From Paenibacillaceae bacterium (GTDB lineage: Bacteria; Bacillota; Bacilli; Paenibacillales; Paenibacillaceae), in contig CAAFUF010000050.1 in assembly GCA_900766135.1 (NCBI GenBank), forward strand, positions 35,159 to 99,158: a DNA stretch of 64,000 bases, read 5' to 3'. A model generated the notes under the pieces. It had not been told where the DNA came from. It made no database searches and saw only the letters and a list, made by a program, of their open reading frames with translations. Below, in pieces: positions 26,241 to 34,997 of the stretch (its first letter is position 1; each line of letters opens with the position of its first letter). Position numbers and translations under genes: made by a program.

Positions 26241-27857
26241 TTACCGCATATACAGCTTCCGGTAGTATTCCTCCAGCATCCGCCGGGTCGAAAACGCCTC
26301 ACGGGTCGTTTCGATGCTGCGCCGCATCATCTGCACCCAGCGGGGGCGATTCTCGTAGTAGGTCGGCACGACCCGCTGCAGCAGCGTGTCGTAGAGCGCT
26401 TCGCCGTCGTGCCGGTCCAGTTCGCCCGGGTCGGCCGACTCGAAGCCGCCGCCGATCTGCCAGCCGTTCTCGCCGTCCAGGCAGGCCTCCGGCCACCAGC
26501 CATCGAGAACCGAACAGTTCAGCACGCCGTTGACGGCGGCTTTCATCCCCGAGGTGCCGCTCGCCTCCAGCGGCCGGCGCGGGTTGTTCAGCCAAACGTC
26601 AGCGCCGCGCGTCAGTTTGGCTCCGATCGTCATGTCGTAGTTCTCCAGGAACACGACGCTGCCGGGATAGCGCTTCATCATCGCCACCAGGTTGCTGACG
26701 ATCTGCTTGCCGGTTTCGTCGTTCGGATGGGCTTTGCCCGAGAACACGAGCTGGATCCGGCCGGATTCGAGGTAGGGGGCGATCAGGTCCGGCCGGGAAA
26801 AGATCAGGTCGCTGCGTTTATACGGCGCGGCCCGGCGCGAGAACCCGATCAGCAGCCGCTCGGGATCGAGAACGGTTCCCGAGCGCTCGCGGATCAGCTC
26901 GATCAGCTCGCGCTTCAGTTCCATATGTGCGGCCCATACATCGCCGCCCTCCTCATAAGCGCGGAGTACCCGCGGGTCGGCCCACGTCGGCAGGTGGATC
27001 GCGTTCGTGATCCCGATGATCTCCGCGCGCCCGGCCACATCCTTCCACATGCGGTTTGCGGTCTCCGCATGCAGCGCAGCCACGGCGTTGGCGCGGCGCG
27101 CAAGCCGCAGGCCGGCGACGGTCATGTTAAACGGGTTGCCGCCGATTCGCTCCATCTGGTCGCGGCTTAACCCGTTGAAGGCCGACATCGCCTCCAGCAG
27201 ATCCAGGGCGTGGGCTTCGTTGCCTTCCTTGACCGGCGTATGCGTCGTGAACACGACCGTTTCGCGGGTGTCCCGCCAGGCGGATTCGAAGGTCAATCCG
27301 GCCTGCATTTTTTCGCGGATCAGCTCCGTGGAGGCCAGGGCGGCATGGCCTTCGTTGAAGTGGTAAACGTCCACCGGGATGCCGAGCGCGCGGAGCGCCT
27401 TAACTCCGCCGATGCCCAGCACGATTTCCTGGGCGATCCGTTCTTCGCCGAAGCCGCCGCCGTACAAGCGCGCGGTGATCCAGCCGTTGCCGCTCTCCGG
27501 CAGGGCGGTGTCCAGCAGGTAAAGCGGATTGTTGCCAAACCGTTCGGTTTTCCAAACTTTGCAGGGGACCTCGGCGTTTTGGATCGTCACGGTGACCGTC
27601 ACGCCGGTATCCTCGAGAAAATCGTAATCGTGATCGGTAAACGTATCGTAGGGCCGTCCGTCCTCGCCGATCCGCTGGTCGGTATAACCCTGTTTCCACT
27701 TGATGCCAATCCCGACAAGCGGGGCGCCCATATCTTTGGCCCCTTTGATGAAATCGCCGGCGAGGATGCCAAGTCCTCCGGCATACATTTTGAAATCGGA
27801 ATGAAGACCGTACTCCATGCTGAAATAAGCAACGGTAGGGAGCTGCCTTTCGCTCAT
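26241..27857 (-). CDS. glgP: Alpha-glucan phosphorylase (short GT35 form)
   Basis: 538 residues, the compact type of glycogen/maltodextrin phosphorylase that releases glucose-1-phosphate from alpha-1,4-glucans using pyridoxal phosphate. AYFSMEYGLHSDFKMYAGGLGILAGD is the family start, YHFNEGHAA and TTHTPVKEGNEA line the active site, and the region NNPRRPLEASGTSGMKAAVNG includes the PLP/phosphate-binding signature. ATG at 27857 follows AAAGGAGGTATTCCC, preferred over an in-frame ATG at 27881. Single gene with its own terminator; a TGAAAGCGATTTTCA stretch upstream (27894) is a near-cre with one extra base. Confidence 0.9.
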   Translation of the reverse strand: MSERQLPTVAYFSMEYGLHSDFKMYAGGLGILAGDFIKGAKDMGAPLVGIGIKWKQGYTDQRIGEDGRPYDTFTDHDYDFLEDTGVTVTVTIQNAEVPCKVWKTERFGNNPLYLLDTALPESGNGWITARLYGGGFGEERIAQEIVLGIGGVKALRALGIPVDVYHFNEGHAALASTELIREKMQAGLTFESAWRDTRETVVFTTHTPVKEGNEAHALDLLEAMSAFNGLSRDQMERIGGNPFNMTVAGLRLARRANAVAALHAETANRMWKDVAGRAEIIGITNAIHLPTWADPRVLRAYEEGGDVWAAHMELKRELIELIRERSGTVLDPERLLIGFSRRAAPYKRSDLIFSRPDLIAPYLESGRIQLVFSGKAHPNDETGKQIVSNLVAMMKRYPGSVVFLENYDMTIGAKLTRGADVWLNNPRRPLEASGTSGMKAAVNGVLNCSVLDGWWPEACLDGENGWQIGGGFESADPGELDRHDGEALYDTLLQRVVPTYYENRPRWVQMMRRSIETTREAFSTRRMLEEYYRKLYMR

Positions 27858-28007
27858 GGGAATACCTCCTTTGCTATGCATACCTCATGTTGCTGAAAGC
27901 GATTTTCATGCTATTAGTGTAGTCGGGAGGCGGGCGGAAGGTGACAACAGGAGCTTTGCGGCAGGGGAGACAAGGAGGAGGGGACGGGGAAAAGAGCAGC
28001 GGAGGGG

Positions 28008-28601
28008 TTAAGCCGGATCCGATTCATCCGGGCGGATGTCGCTATCGGCGTAAGCCCGCTCCTGTTCTTCGCCCACGATCGCTTGAATTTCTTCGGAGCC
28101 GATATTGATGTAGACGTAGCCGTCCTTGGCTTGCTTCTTTAAGGCACGTTCCTTGAAAAATTTCGGGCTGGCCTCGCCCGCATCCTCGTCATAGACGAGA
28201 AGGAGGCCGTCGGTCTTGCGAAACAGCAGCTCGTCCCGGCCGGTGAACTGCCAAGGGCCGAGGTAAGATTCCTTGCTGGCCGCCGCATAATGGTCGATCT
28301 GACGGAGAATTTGCGTATAGTAGTCTTTTTTCTCGTCGTTCCATTTCTCCTCTTGATGGCTATAGGCGGTGATGATCGAGCATTTCAATTGCGGGTATCG
28401 CTTCTTCAAGTCGAATATGGCTTCGCAAGCCCATAGGTCAACGCCGTATTGGCCGGGCGTAATGACCCACTCCAGCCCTTCCTCCAGCAGGGGAATGAGG
28501 CGGCTCGCAATGGCTTGGCGGATATAAGGGATGCCGGGGTGCTTCTGGCTGTAAATGCCGAGCTCATGCGCGCGGTAACCGGTGACGAGCAGATTTTTCA
28601 A
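28008..28601 (-). CDS. ypsA: YpsA-like SLOG-family protein (DUF1273)
   Basis: 197 residues matching the YpsA family: MKNLLVTGYRAHELGI at the start, VITPGQYGVDLWACEAIFDLK with the Gly-rich nucleotide-like binding loop, and KESYLGPWQFTGRDELLFRKTDGLLLVYDEDAGEASPKFF. YpsA of Bacillus subtilis has a SLOG-type Rossmann fold and affects cell division; the ligand is not known. A C-terminal acidic tail of about 20 residues is extra. Stands alone on the minus strand. Confidence 0.9.
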   Translation of the reverse strand: MKNLLVTGYRAHELGIYSQKHPGIPYIRQAIASRLIPLLEEGLEWVITPGQYGVDLWACEAIFDLKKRYPQLKCSIITAYSHQEEKWNDEKKDYYTQILRQIDHYAAASKESYLGPWQFTGRDELLFRKTDGLLLVYDEDAGEASPKFFKERALKKQAKDGYVYINIGSEEIQAIVGEEQERAYADSDIRPDESDPA

Positions 28602-28683
28602 GATGAAGACTCCTTTGGTTCTGTTGATGATGTGCCGGTGGCGGCCACGTAACGTATTATACCTTGCTTTCCACCCCCGGCAA

Positions 28684-28737
28684 AAACAAAAACGCCGCTT
28701 CGCGCGGGAGGGAGGACCCTACCGGCTGGGCGGCATG
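28684..28737 (-). terminator. Possible terminator after the 37-residue gene
   Basis: On the minus strand GCCGC pairs with GCGGC across a long GC-rich loop and is followed by GTTTTTGTTTTTG. The T-run is strong, the stem short. Confidence 0.4.
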
Positions 28738-28832
28738 TATGTTTGGAACATTGGAGAATGATCGTGATCGGCATGGCGCGGGATCGGGCACAGGTGCCCA
28801 CCGCCCATGGCAGCGGTTACAAAAAGCCCGAC

Positions 28833-28946
28833 TTATTGACCGTGAATCGAGAGAAGGGTAAATACCGTGTAGAAAACCGCGTAGAACGTGCCTAGTCCAA
28901 TAATCCACAGAAAAGCGTTGCCTTTCAATTTCTCCGGTTGCCACAT
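28833..28946 (-). CDS. Small single-span membrane protein, 37 residues
   Basis: Reading the minus strand from ATG at 28946 gives 37 residues ending at TAA (28833-28835): a polar start MWQPEKLKGNA, then one hydrophobic span (FLWIIGLGTFYAVFYTVFTL) and a short tail LSIHGQ. A clear AAAGGAG site lies 10 bases before the ATG, and an A/T-rich region with repeated motifs precedes it. I do not recognise the family. Size and layout resemble small accessory subunits of membrane complexes, but no partner gene is adjacent. The ribosome site and membrane profile support it as a real gene. Confidence 0.6.
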   Translation of the reverse strand: MWQPEKLKGNAFLWIIGLGTFYAVFYTVFTLLSIHGQ

Positions 28947-28983
28947 GAGGATTCGCTCCTTTACTTTTCACTGGCCAAACAAA

Positions 28984-29061
28984 TTGTGAACAATTTGTGT
29001 CTGACTTAATTATTGAACATTTTGTGTCAAAAATCAAACAATTTATTGAACAAATTCAAAC
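28984..29061 (-). promoter_or_regulatory. Repeated TGAACA motifs upstream of the 37-residue gene
   Basis: Three related 15-base words start at 28987 (TGAACAATTTGTGTC), 29014 (TGAACATTTTGTGTC) and 29047 (TGAACAAATTCAAAC). The first overlaps a perfect inverted repeat ACAAATTGT/ACAATTTGT with a 2-base centre. They lie 40-110 bases upstream of the small gene and look like binding sites for a regulator; which one is not clear. Confidence 0.45.
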
Positions 29062-29076
29062 TTTTTTTGGCATAAA

Positions 29077-29106
29077 TAAAAAAACCATGCCCAGTATGGC
29101 ATGGTC
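29077..29106 (-). terminator. Terminator after the 29.1 kb hypothetical gene
   Basis: CCATGCC (29085-29091) and GGCATGG (29098-29104) form a short-loop hairpin followed on the minus strand by TTTTTTTATT. Confidence 0.75.
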
Positions 29107-29141
29107 GTTTGGTTTTATGAATGTGGGCCGGGGGGAACCGG

Positions 29142-29645
29142 TTACCCTTGTAAGGGGGAAAAACCTTCCTCCGCCAAATATTCGCCGGCTTCCTCGCGGG
29201 TCTCGAAAGCCATCTCCAGACTCAAGCCGGAGTAGATATACCACAGATCGTCTTCGTATTTGAGCGTCAGCTTCTCGCCTTTGGCATTGGTCCACACGCC
29301 GCCGGGCGAAGCGCTGCGGGCAGGAGCTTCCGTTGTCCCCGGACGCGAAGAGAGATCTTCGTCTTCCCGGACGGACAAAGCGTCGATCGACTCCCTCACC
29401 AGGCGGCGCAGTTCGGGCTCCGCCATTTCCCGGATGTTGACGAATCCTTTATCATCCGTCTCATAACCGTCCAGCAGCCCGGCGTAAACGTAGCCGTTCC
29501 CGTTCGGATGCAGGTGATAGACGACGGTTTTTTTGTCATAAGCGCTGCCTTCATAGTGAAAATTGACCCGGCCCAGAGACACGTTCCTTTGCTCCAGCTC
29601 GGGGAATGATTTGAAGACTTCCAATTTCTGCTCAAACGTCAGCAT
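29142..29645 (-). CDS. Hypothetical protein, 167 residues
   Basis: Not recognised. Residues 1-100 look like a compact alpha/beta domain (LTFEQKLEVFKSFPELEQRNVSLGRVNF-type start, VVYHLHPNGNGYVYAGLL). A Ser/Pro/Glu-rich linker of about 30 residues follows, then a small C-terminal domain (GGVWTNAKGEKLTLKYEDD, EEAGEYLAEEGF). No signal peptide or membrane span. ATG at 29645 has GAGAGG 9 bases upstream; the frame is open to 29798 without a better start. It has its own terminator. Codon use matches the neighbours, so it is probably a genuine cytosolic protein. Confidence 0.7.
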   Translation of the reverse strand: MLTFEQKLEVFKSFPELEQRNVSLGRVNFHYEGSAYDKKTVVYHLHPNGNGYVYAGLLDGYETDDKGFVNIREMAEPELRRLVRESIDALSVREDEDLSSRPGTTEAPARSASPGGVWTNAKGEKLTLKYEDDLWYIYSGLSLEMAFETREEAGEYLAEEGFSPLQG

Positions 29646-29779
29646 GCTGCCCAACCTCTCAAAATCGCAAATTTGCGGGATTCGATGGTTAAGGCTAGTC
29701 CCGCGCTTATCGATTATATCATATCGGCGGGCAAGACCAGAGTGCGCATGCGGCCGTTGAGGCGGGATTGACTCAAAAT

Positions 29780-29956
29780 GTTGCACTTTGTGCAACAAAT
29801 TTACGGGTCTTCGACCGTTTGGTTCGAGAATGTTGCACAGACTGCAGCATTTTTGAGATATTGGGGTTTTGTGTCTTCGAAATGTTGCAGTATTTGCAGC
29901 ATTTCATCCTTGTGAACTGGGAATGGGCATGAAATCCTGCAGAAAGTGCAACATTT
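29780..29956. repeat. Four related hairpins (GTTGCA/TGCAAC family)
   Basis: Four inverted repeats at 29780-29798, 29829-29852, 29880-29904 and 29932-29956. Each has AATGTTGCA-like and TGCARCATT-like arms around a 3-5 base loop; the first is perfect, the others have one or two mismatches. Centre-to-centre spacing is about 50 bases. They fill the gap between a hypothetical gene and an oxidoreductase. No gene is seen in the gap. Confidence 0.75.
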
Positions 29957-30101
29957 CTCCTGTCCCCCATGGGGAGAGGCCCCTCGGTCCAATAAGTAAG
30001 AGGCCACGCTCCCATCACGCTCCCATTCGCTCCGTTTCCTCATTCCGCGCAAAAAGGTATAATTGATCTAAGTGATGAACGTGCCGAAGGAGGAAGGATC
30101 A

Positions 30102-31088
30102 ATGGGAGAAGCGACAATCAAGTGGGGGATTATGGCGGCCGGGGGCATCGCCGAATCGTTTGCGGGGGACCTGGCTTACGCGAGCAACGGTGAAGCTTAC
30201 GCCATCGGGTCGAGAAACCAGGAGAAGGCGAAGGCGTTTGCCGAGAAATTCGGAATTCCCAAGGCGTACGGAAGCTACGAGGAACTGGTGGCCGACCCGG
30301 ACGTGGACGCCGTCTATGTAGCTACGCCCCATCCTTACCATAAAGACAATGTCATGACCGCCCTGCGGGCAGGCAAAGCGGTCCTGTGCGAAAAGCCGTT
30401 TACGGTCAACGCCGCCGAGCTGGAGGAGCTGGTCGCCTATGCGCGCGAACGCAAGCTGTTCTTGATGGAGGCGATGTGGACGCGGTTCTTGCCGGTCATC
30501 CGCCGTGTACGGGAATGGCTGGCGGCCGGACGGATCGGCGAAGTAAGGCTGGTGAAGGCCGACTTCGGCTTCCGGGCGGGCTGGGATCCGGCCGGGCGGC
30601 TGCTGAATCCGGAGCTTGGCGGCGGGGCGCTGCTGGATGCCGGCATCTATCCGGTTTCGTTCGCATCCATGGTGCTGGGGGCGCACCCGCAAAATATCCA
30701 AAGCACGGCCCATATCGGGGAAACCGGGGTTGACGAACACTTCTCCGTGTTGTTAACCTACGGGAATGGCGCAGCCGCATCCCTGAACGCCGCCGTTCGT
30801 CTGGCGATCGGCAACGACGCCTATATTCATGGGACGAACGGCAAGATTTACGTACCCGGGTTCCTTAATGCGACCTCGGCCACGTTGTACGTCGACGGGG
30901 AAGAACCCGAGACGGTCCGCGATGATCGCGCTTTTAAGGGATATGCGTATGAAGCGGAGGCCGTCGGCCGGGCGTTGGACGCCGGGCTGACCGAAAGCAG
31001 CGACATTCCGCTGGACGAATCGCTGGCGATCCTGCGCCTGATGGATCAAATCCGCGGGCAATGGGGCCTGAAATATCCGTTTGAATGA
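30102..31088 (+). CDS. Gfo/Idh/MocA family oxidoreductase
   Basis: 328 residues. Rossmann start WGIMAAGGIAESFAGDL, family motif AVLCEKPFTVNAAELEEL, and a C-terminal domain with GGGALLDAGIYPVSFASMV resembling dihydrodiol dehydrogenase-type members. ATG at 30102 follows GGAGGAAGGATCA. A 328-residue length is normal. Followed closely by a SEC-C protein gene. Substrate unknown; most relatives use sugars or cyclic polyols. Confidence 0.9.
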   Translation: MGEATIKWGIMAAGGIAESFAGDLAYASNGEAYAIGSRNQEKAKAFAEKFGIPKAYGSYEELVADPDVDAVYVATPHPYHKDNVMTALRAGKAVLCEKPFTVNAAELEELVAYARERKLFLMEAMWTRFLPVIRRVREWLAAGRIGEVRLVKADFGFRAGWDPAGRLLNPELGGGALLDAGIYPVSFASMVLGAHPQNIQSTAHIGETGVDEHFSVLLTYGNGAAASLNAAVRLAIGNDAYIHGTNGKIYVPGFLNATSATLYVDGEEPETVRDDRAFKGYAYEAEAVGRALDAGLTESSDIPLDESLAILRLMDQIRGQWGLKYPFE

Positions 31089-31110
31089 AATGAAGAAGGA
31101 GTCGTTTCAC

Positions 31111-32280
31111 ATGACCGATGAGAACCATCAAATGCTGGAGGAAAACAACATCAAACACGCCATTATCGGCGAGACGGTGGAGCGTTTGACCGATATCCTG
31201 CCAAGCCTGACCAAAACCCGGCTTGCTGCCGTTGCCTCCATTTATAATATCTCCGGCCGCTCCAAGATGAAGAAGGAAGAGCTGGCCGCTGCCGTGCAGG
31301 CTGGCATTGAGGATCCGGATACGCTTTGGGCAGCCTTGATCAATAGCCGGCCCATGGAATGGGAACTGTTCAGCTCGCTGCTGGAGGGTTCCTATCAACC
31401 AAGCAATGCGACGCCCTTCGGATACTACTATTACTTCCTGGACCGCGGCTTGCTGTTTACCTTCTTCGAGGACGGCCGGCTGCACCTGGTCATTCCGGAT
31501 GAAGTGAAGTCTGCCTTCCGGAAGCTGGATCAACCGGCATTCCGGAAGGCGCTGCACAGAAGCCATCAACTTTATGCCTACCTGATGGCGGCGATCAATC
31601 TGTACGGACTGATCGCGCCGGCCAAGCTGGCCGAGATCATCCATGCCCAGAACGGCGACGCATCCGTCACGGAAGAGGAATTGCTGCAGCACGTTGAAAG
31701 ATTTCTCGCGCGGACGGATCAGTATTTCGAGCTGCGGCAGGGATACATCGCATCCTTGGACATGGAAGACAAAGAATTCGGGGACCTCGTGGACAAAGTG
31801 CAAGGGAAACCTTACTATGTGCCGGAACGGCAGGAGTTCCTCAAGTATGCGGATCATGATTACTTCGAGATCACTCCGCAGCTCACGGCGCTGCGGGAGT
31901 TCGTCACGAAGGAGTTTCGCCTGGATCAAGAAAGCGCGGAATATTTGGTCGACGACATTCAGCTCGGCTGCTCGATGGAAGCTTCGCTGCAGGATCTTCT
32001 CTACGAGTTTGAGAGACGGGATCTGGATTTTACGTCGCAACAGCAGGCTAAACAAACCGTCGCCCTCATCACCGACGTATACGACCATACCCGGATGTGG
32101 TCTAACGCCGGACATACGCTGGACGAGCTGCGCCGGATGCAGGAGAGCTCCGGGAATCCGCCGGCGGTTGCCTCCATACGAGGGCATATCGTCAAGCAGG
32201 TTCGGTCGAGCAAGGTCGGCCGCAACGAACCGTGCCCTTGCGGAAGCGGTTTGAAGTACAAGAAATGCTGCGGAAAATAA
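31111..32280 (+). CDS. SEC-C motif protein with Rho-N-like N-terminus
   Basis: 389 residues. The C-terminus has the zinc-binding SEC-C motif, VGRNEPCPCGSGLKYKKCCG, as found at the end of SecA and in many stand-alone proteins. The N-terminal 60 residues contain a SAP/Rho-N-like helical motif (SLTKTRLAAVASIYNISGRSKMKKEELAAAV). The middle 300 residues are helical and unassigned. ATG at 31111 follows GAAGGAG at good spacing and lies just past the oxidoreductase stop; the longer frame from TTG 31081 overlaps that gene. Function unknown; a nucleic-acid or protein quality role is a guess. Confidence 0.82.
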   Translation: MTDENHQMLEENNIKHAIIGETVERLTDILPSLTKTRLAAVASIYNISGRSKMKKEELAAAVQAGIEDPDTLWAALINSRPMEWELFSSLLEGSYQPSNATPFGYYYYFLDRGLLFTFFEDGRLHLVIPDEVKSAFRKLDQPAFRKALHRSHQLYAYLMAAINLYGLIAPAKLAEIIHAQNGDASVTEEELLQHVERFLARTDQYFELRQGYIASLDMEDKEFGDLVDKVQGKPYYVPERQEFLKYADHDYFEITPQLTALREFVTKEFRLDQESAEYLVDDIQLGCSMEASLQDLLYEFERRDLDFTSQQQAKQTVALITDVYDHTRMWSNAGHTLDELRRMQESSGNPPAVASIRGHIVKQVRSSKVGRNEPCPCGSGLKYKKCCGK

Positions 32281-32293
32281 ACCTAGGATCAAC

Positions 32294-32334
32294 GAAAAGG
32301 CAGTCTAAGCGCTCAAGCTTAGACTGCCTTTTTG
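32294..32334. terminator. Bidirectional terminator, SEC-C gene / AraC regulator
   Basis: AAAGGCAGTCTAAG pairs with CTTAGACTGCCTTT, 7-base loop, A-run and T-run flanks, between convergent genes. Confidence 0.85.
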
Positions 32335-32349
32335 TCGTTCCGTCACGGC

Positions 32350-34656
32350 TTACCCGACATCGGCCGAGTCCGACAGCGGCGGTTCGCTTGACTCCGCTTG
32401 CGAGTAAAGCTTGCGATACTGGCCCGGGGTCAGGCCGGTTTCCTTCTTGAACTTTCGGATGAAGTTCGGCGTGTCGAGGTAGCCGACCCGCTGAATGATG
32501 TCTTTAAGCGGATCGTTGGTGGACGTCAGATCGTTCATGACCGCCATCATTCTTTTTTGCCAGATATATTGGACGAAATTGATCCCCATTTGGTCTTTAA
32601 AGGAGCGGCTGAAATAGGAAACCGAAATCGAATATTTGCAGGAGATCGCCTCCAGGCTTAACGCATGGTCCATATAGTTGCTGTCGATATAGGCGATGAT
32701 CCGGTCCATCAGGGAATGTTCTTCCTTGCGTTCGTTCTGCAGGGCCAGCTCGCAGATCCGGGACGCCAGGCTAAGGAAATGGCGCTCGAGCTCTTGCAGG
32801 GAATTAAACGCATCGGATCCGGGAATGTCGGGCGTCCAGTCGCGGACGCCCATTTCCATGCCCGTGCGCAGAATGGCGTTCAAGATGTCGAAGCTGATGC
32901 AGCGCTTCATCTCGACGGTCAGATCCGGGCCTCGCAGGACATTTATCGCCTCGCCGATCGTTTGGGCCGCGACCTCATAGCTGCCTTGCTTCAAGCTTTG
33001 GGACAGCTTCAGCAGCTCATTCTTCGGCACCCAAGACGTTTCTCCCGGCGTTTGGGACAGCTTCTCGAAGAACGTGATGCTGCCGTTTCCGGCAAACATC
33101 CGCGATTCGAATGCCGAGCAGGCCTCGATAAAGGATTGGTTCAATTGATCGGGATCGTTGTAATAAGTGCCAACGCCGATCACGGGGTCGATGCGGAACC
33201 GCTCCAGCAGGTCGTCATGGATGCGATGCACGATCCGGCGGAACTGGTCGGGACCGGACCAGGAATCGACCTTATCGAAGCCGACGATCAGCGCGATCTG
33301 CCCCGGCTTAGGCAGCTCGACGCTGTACAGGCATGCGCCGTAATCGGGGATTTCCGCCGCCGCCAACCGGCCGATCATCGCTTGCCAATCGTGGCTGTCC
33401 AGCCGGCTCTTCGGCGCCTCGTCCCGGCCGATGACCATGGCGAAATAATGGGCTTGGGCCAGGTTGATCTCCAGCGAGCTTAACAGCTGCGGCACCAGGC
33501 TGCGGGCGTTCCCGTATTTCAGCAGCATCAATAGAAAATGGTTGCGCGCATACGGCTCCTGCAGATCGGCGCGCGAGCTGTATTCCTGCAGCGCCGTGCG
33601 GATGCGGTCCAGCTCATTGCCGGCTTTGAGCGGGGCCGGCCGCCGTCCCGCGGTTTTGGATTTGGAATCGGCGAACTCGACGAGGTCGAGGATCGGGTTG
33701 AACTGGCGCCGCGCCAAGATCAACGCGGCCGCGGTGCCGACGACGACCAGCACGGACAACAGCAGAATCATCAGGCTGCGCAGGTGCAGCACGCTGCCAA
33801 GAAACTGGGAGCTGGGCATCAAAGTGACGTATTCCCAACCGTTCGTGTCCGACTTGACGGAAACGACGGAATGCGGTACCCCGCCCAAATCGATGCTATG
33901 GATGCCGGTTGAAAGCGTAAACAATTTTTGCAGGTCCGATCCCTGTAGCGGCTGTTCTTGATTGTTGTTGGAAGCCATAACCTGCCCGTTGTTATCGAAA
34001 ATATAGGAAGATCCTTCGTAGTTGCCGAGAATCGTATCGATCAGTCCGGTCAATTCCGACTTTCGGATTAAGTACATTAATGTCCCGTGCGGATTCGGAT
34101 TGTTGGGCGTAATGGGAACGAGATAGGCCAAGACCGACTGCTGCATCGTTCCGTTCTGGTTGAGCATTTCGGTTGGCTGAATGACGGGAAATTTGACGGA
34201 GTTCAGATCCTCGACCAGCTTCGGACCCTCCCAGTCCAGAAAATGAAAATGCTCATGAAATACGTCCAGGCTCGTCATTCCTGCGGAGGAATAAATCTTC
34301 TCATCCCCATGGAAGTACAAGAACATCTCCCCGATGATCGGGCTGGTCGCCTTGTAATTTTTGAGTGCATTGATCGCTTCGAGGCTGTAATACGGATCGT
34401 GTACGCGGTAGCGGGCCAACTGGACGTCGTAAGCCACCCGCGAGGCAATATCGCTCAGCTGCTTGACGTGGCTGTCGACGATCGTTTTGGCCTGGGACAG
34501 CTGGTTCAGATGGGATTGTTCAATTTCGGAGCGGAGATTGCGGACCGCGCTGTTATAGATGAAGACCGATAACAATGCAAGTGGAACCAGCAGCATGAAC
34601 AAGTAAGACCAGGTGTATTTTTGAAACAGCTTTGACTTGAAATAATTCAGCTTCAC
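32350..34656 (-). CDS. Membrane-bound AraC-family regulator with extracellular sensor domain
   Basis: 768 residues. Membrane segments at about 15-37 and 300-320 flank an extracellular domain of the dCache kind. A cytoplasmic linker follows, then two helix-turn-helix motifs at the C-terminus (LSLEAISCKYSISVSYFSRSFKDQ and IIQRVGYLDTPNFIRKFKKE). GTG at 34656 follows AGGGGGCAGACGC and gives a proper membrane start; the frame upstream to 34881 is unlikely to be translated. This layout is common in Paenibacillus next to LplABC-type importers, where such proteins sense an extracellular ligand and activate the adjacent transporter. It is divergent from exactly such an operon. Confidence 0.9.
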   Translation of the reverse strand: MKLNYFKSKLFQKYTWSYLFMLLVPLALLSVFIYNSAVRNLRSEIEQSHLNQLSQAKTIVDSHVKQLSDIASRVAYDVQLARYRVHDPYYSLEAINALKNYKATSPIIGEMFLYFHGDEKIYSSAGMTSLDVFHEHFHFLDWEGPKLVEDLNSVKFPVIQPTEMLNQNGTMQQSVLAYLVPITPNNPNPHGTLMYLIRKSELTGLIDTILGNYEGSSYIFDNNGQVMASNNNQEQPLQGSDLQKLFTLSTGIHSIDLGGVPHSVVSVKSDTNGWEYVTLMPSSQFLGSVLHLRSLMILLLSVLVVVGTAAALILARRQFNPILDLVEFADSKSKTAGRRPAPLKAGNELDRIRTALQEYSSRADLQEPYARNHFLLMLLKYGNARSLVPQLLSSLEINLAQAHYFAMVIGRDEAPKSRLDSHDWQAMIGRLAAAEIPDYGACLYSVELPKPGQIALIVGFDKVDSWSGPDQFRRIVHRIHDDLLERFRIDPVIGVGTYYNDPDQLNQSFIEACSAFESRMFAGNGSITFFEKLSQTPGETSWVPKNELLKLSQSLKQGSYEVAAQTIGEAINVLRGPDLTVEMKRCISFDILNAILRTGMEMGVRDWTPDIPGSDAFNSLQELERHFLSLASRICELALQNERKEEHSLMDRIIAYIDSNYMDHALSLEAISCKYSISVSYFSRSFKDQMGINFVQYIWQKRMMAVMNDLTSTNDPLKDIIQRVGYLDTPNFIRKFKKETGLTPGQYRKLYSQAESSEPPLSDSADVG

Positions 34657-34863
34657 TTTGCGTCTGCCCCCTGTCCGCTCTATTTTTTTATCTAAAATGT
34701 AAAGGAGATTAACGGATAACGCAAGGGAAGAAAGTAGCGGGACTCCCGGAAGGAACATGTTGTTTTTGCTTCCCGGGGCTTGTTTATCGCCTGGTTTTGC
34801 CGTGGCCCGGGACATTGTCGGTAAAAAAATACACATCGCCGCTGCGATCCCGGGACAAGTTCG

Positions 34864-34924
34864 TGTTAACTTTAGTGACACGAAAATCGGCGGATTTGTT
34901 AAATTTGCCTTGCCGTTTTGTTAA
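34864..34924 (+). promoter_or_regulatory. Three TGTTAA motifs in the divergent regulator/importer region
   Basis: TGTTAA occurs at 34864, 34897 and 34919, spaced 33 and 22 bases, close to whole helical turns. The last overlaps a possible -35 (TTGTTA at 34918). They are candidate half-sites for the divergent AraC-type regulator. The rest of the 34657-34997 gap holds no gene. Confidence 0.4.
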
Positions 34925-34997
34925 CGTAAAGCAAAATGACATATTTACGAGGGTCCGGGGGCTCCGGTACACTTCAGAAAAAAAGGAGGAGTCGCCG

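Noticed and set aside
27894..27908. TGAAAGCGATTTTCA as a cre site for glgP
   Set aside because: It has one extra base compared with the 14-base cre consensus, so it is noted only in the gene entry.
28657..29037. 126-codon minus-strand frame overlapping the small membrane gene
   Set aside because: It lacks a ribosome site and mixes A/T-rich promoter with coding sequence; the 37-residue frame in the same strand has a good site and a membrane span.
30934..32292. 452-codon minus-strand frame over the SEC-C gene
   Set aside because: No ribosome site or domain; the opposite strand encodes a SEC-C motif ending at a terminator.
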